From positions 1 through 6,331 of the forward strand of contig CAYFQK010000208.1 of the NCBI GenBank assembly GCA_964345255.1: a stretch of DNA of 6,331 bases, given 5' to 3'. Of this stretch, positions 6,029 through 6,331 are shown in pieces. Below the pieces are notes generated by a model. That model had not been told where the DNA came from and did not search any database. It was given only the letters and a program-made list of their open reading frames with translations. Origin of the DNA: JAIPAH01 sp964345255. GTDB lineage: Bacteria; Bacteroidota; Bacteroidia; Bacteroidales; JAIPAH01. The translations under genes were made by a program, and so were the position numbers. The number at the start of each line of letters is the position of its first letter. The stretch's first letter is position 1.

Positions 6029-6331
6029 TCAAAAGTAAAGATCTCTTTCACCGCTTTTTATGCGCTCTATCCGTTCTTTAATCTCGTCAACACGTACCGC
6101 CTTGTGCTTAGCTGCGAGTTCCTCCAGGTTTTCATCAATAACGCGCCAGCCTTTTTCTTTCACATCAGGTGTGGCGTAATCCACAAGGTATTCGCTTAAT
6201 GTAAGAATTGCATTCGGAGCGCAGTAGCGCTTGATGAAACCAGGAACTGAAAACTCCATAAAGTGCTCTCCGGTTCTTCCCAGCCTGTAGCAGGCTGTAC
6301 AGAACGACGGCAGAAAGTCTTCATCCAGCAG
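6029..6331 (-). CDS. hydG: [FeFe]-hydrogenase H-cluster maturase HydG, C-terminal part
   Basis: Only the last 100 codons are in the window; the gene runs off the right edge, in frame at position 6331. HydG is a radical-SAM enzyme that cleaves tyrosine to give the CO and CN ligands of the hydrogenase H-cluster, acting with HydE and HydF in the cytoplasm. The visible part contains the diagnostic C-terminal auxiliary-cluster motif CX2CX22C: cysteines at visible residues 11, 14 and 37, in FCTACYRLGRTGEHF and then IKRYC. This is followed by APNAILTLSEYLVDYA and the typical end GERDLYF. This motif distinguishes HydG from ThiH and HydE. Family members are about 470 residues, so about 370 residues, including the radical-SAM cysteine motif, lie outside the window. 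An internal ATG at 6259 is not a start: the coding frame continues upstream through the motif. Confidence 0.93.
   Translation of the reverse strand: MLDEDFLPSFCTACYRLGRTGEHFMEFSVPGFIKRYCAPNAILTLSEYLVDYATPDVKEKGWRVIDENLEELAAKHKAVRVDEIKERIERIKSGERDLYF

Overview
The window looks like chromosomal DNA from an anaerobic or fermentative member of the Bacteroidota, perhaps of the Marinilabiliales/Bacteroidales type. This is inferred from three things. The first is a protein ending in a gliding-motility-type C-terminal domain (type B sorting signal of the type IX secretion system), which is specific to this phylum. The second is a near-perfect Bacteroidota promoter (TTTG, 18 bp, TAnnTTTG) in front of the pyrophosphatase gene. 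The third is that most genes lack a Shine-Dalgarno sequence. The end of hydG plus two TM1266-type genes implies an organism that makes [FeFe]-hydrogenase. No lower rank can be fixed from the sequence.

Layout, left to right. Positions 56-2647 on the minus strand hold a complete clpB (disaggregase chaperone). A 170-bp divergent control region (2648-2817) follows. It contains two identical 13-bp motifs 32 bp apart, a candidate clpB promoter, a good promoter for the rightward genes, and a strong Shine-Dalgarno in front of clpB. Rightward from there come ppa (inorganic pyrophosphatase, about 2818-3519) and, 5 bp later, a small CoA_binding_2 (YccU-like) protein (3525-3896), apparently one operon. 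After an 84-bp gap is a secreted, multidomain, T9SS-sorted surface protein (3981-5261). A 163-bp convergent intergenic region (5262-5424) carries an 8-bp-period repeat and a weak hairpin. The right end is a leftward operon, read in transcription order: the C-terminal 100 codons of hydG (6331-6029, cut by the window edge), then two tandem, diverged paralogues of the small TM1266-like putative iron-only hydrogenase system regulator (5946-5689 and 5676-5425).

Functionally these are separate modules: protein quality control (clpB), pyrophosphate removal (ppa) with an uncharacterised CoA-binding partner, a cell-surface or secreted protein, and the tail of an [FeFe]-hydrogenase maturation locus. 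I see no transposon, CRISPR array, tRNA, rRNA or phage gene. I do not find a clearly new system. The two observations most worth following are the paired motif upstream of clpB and the duplicated hydrogenase-associated small proteins.
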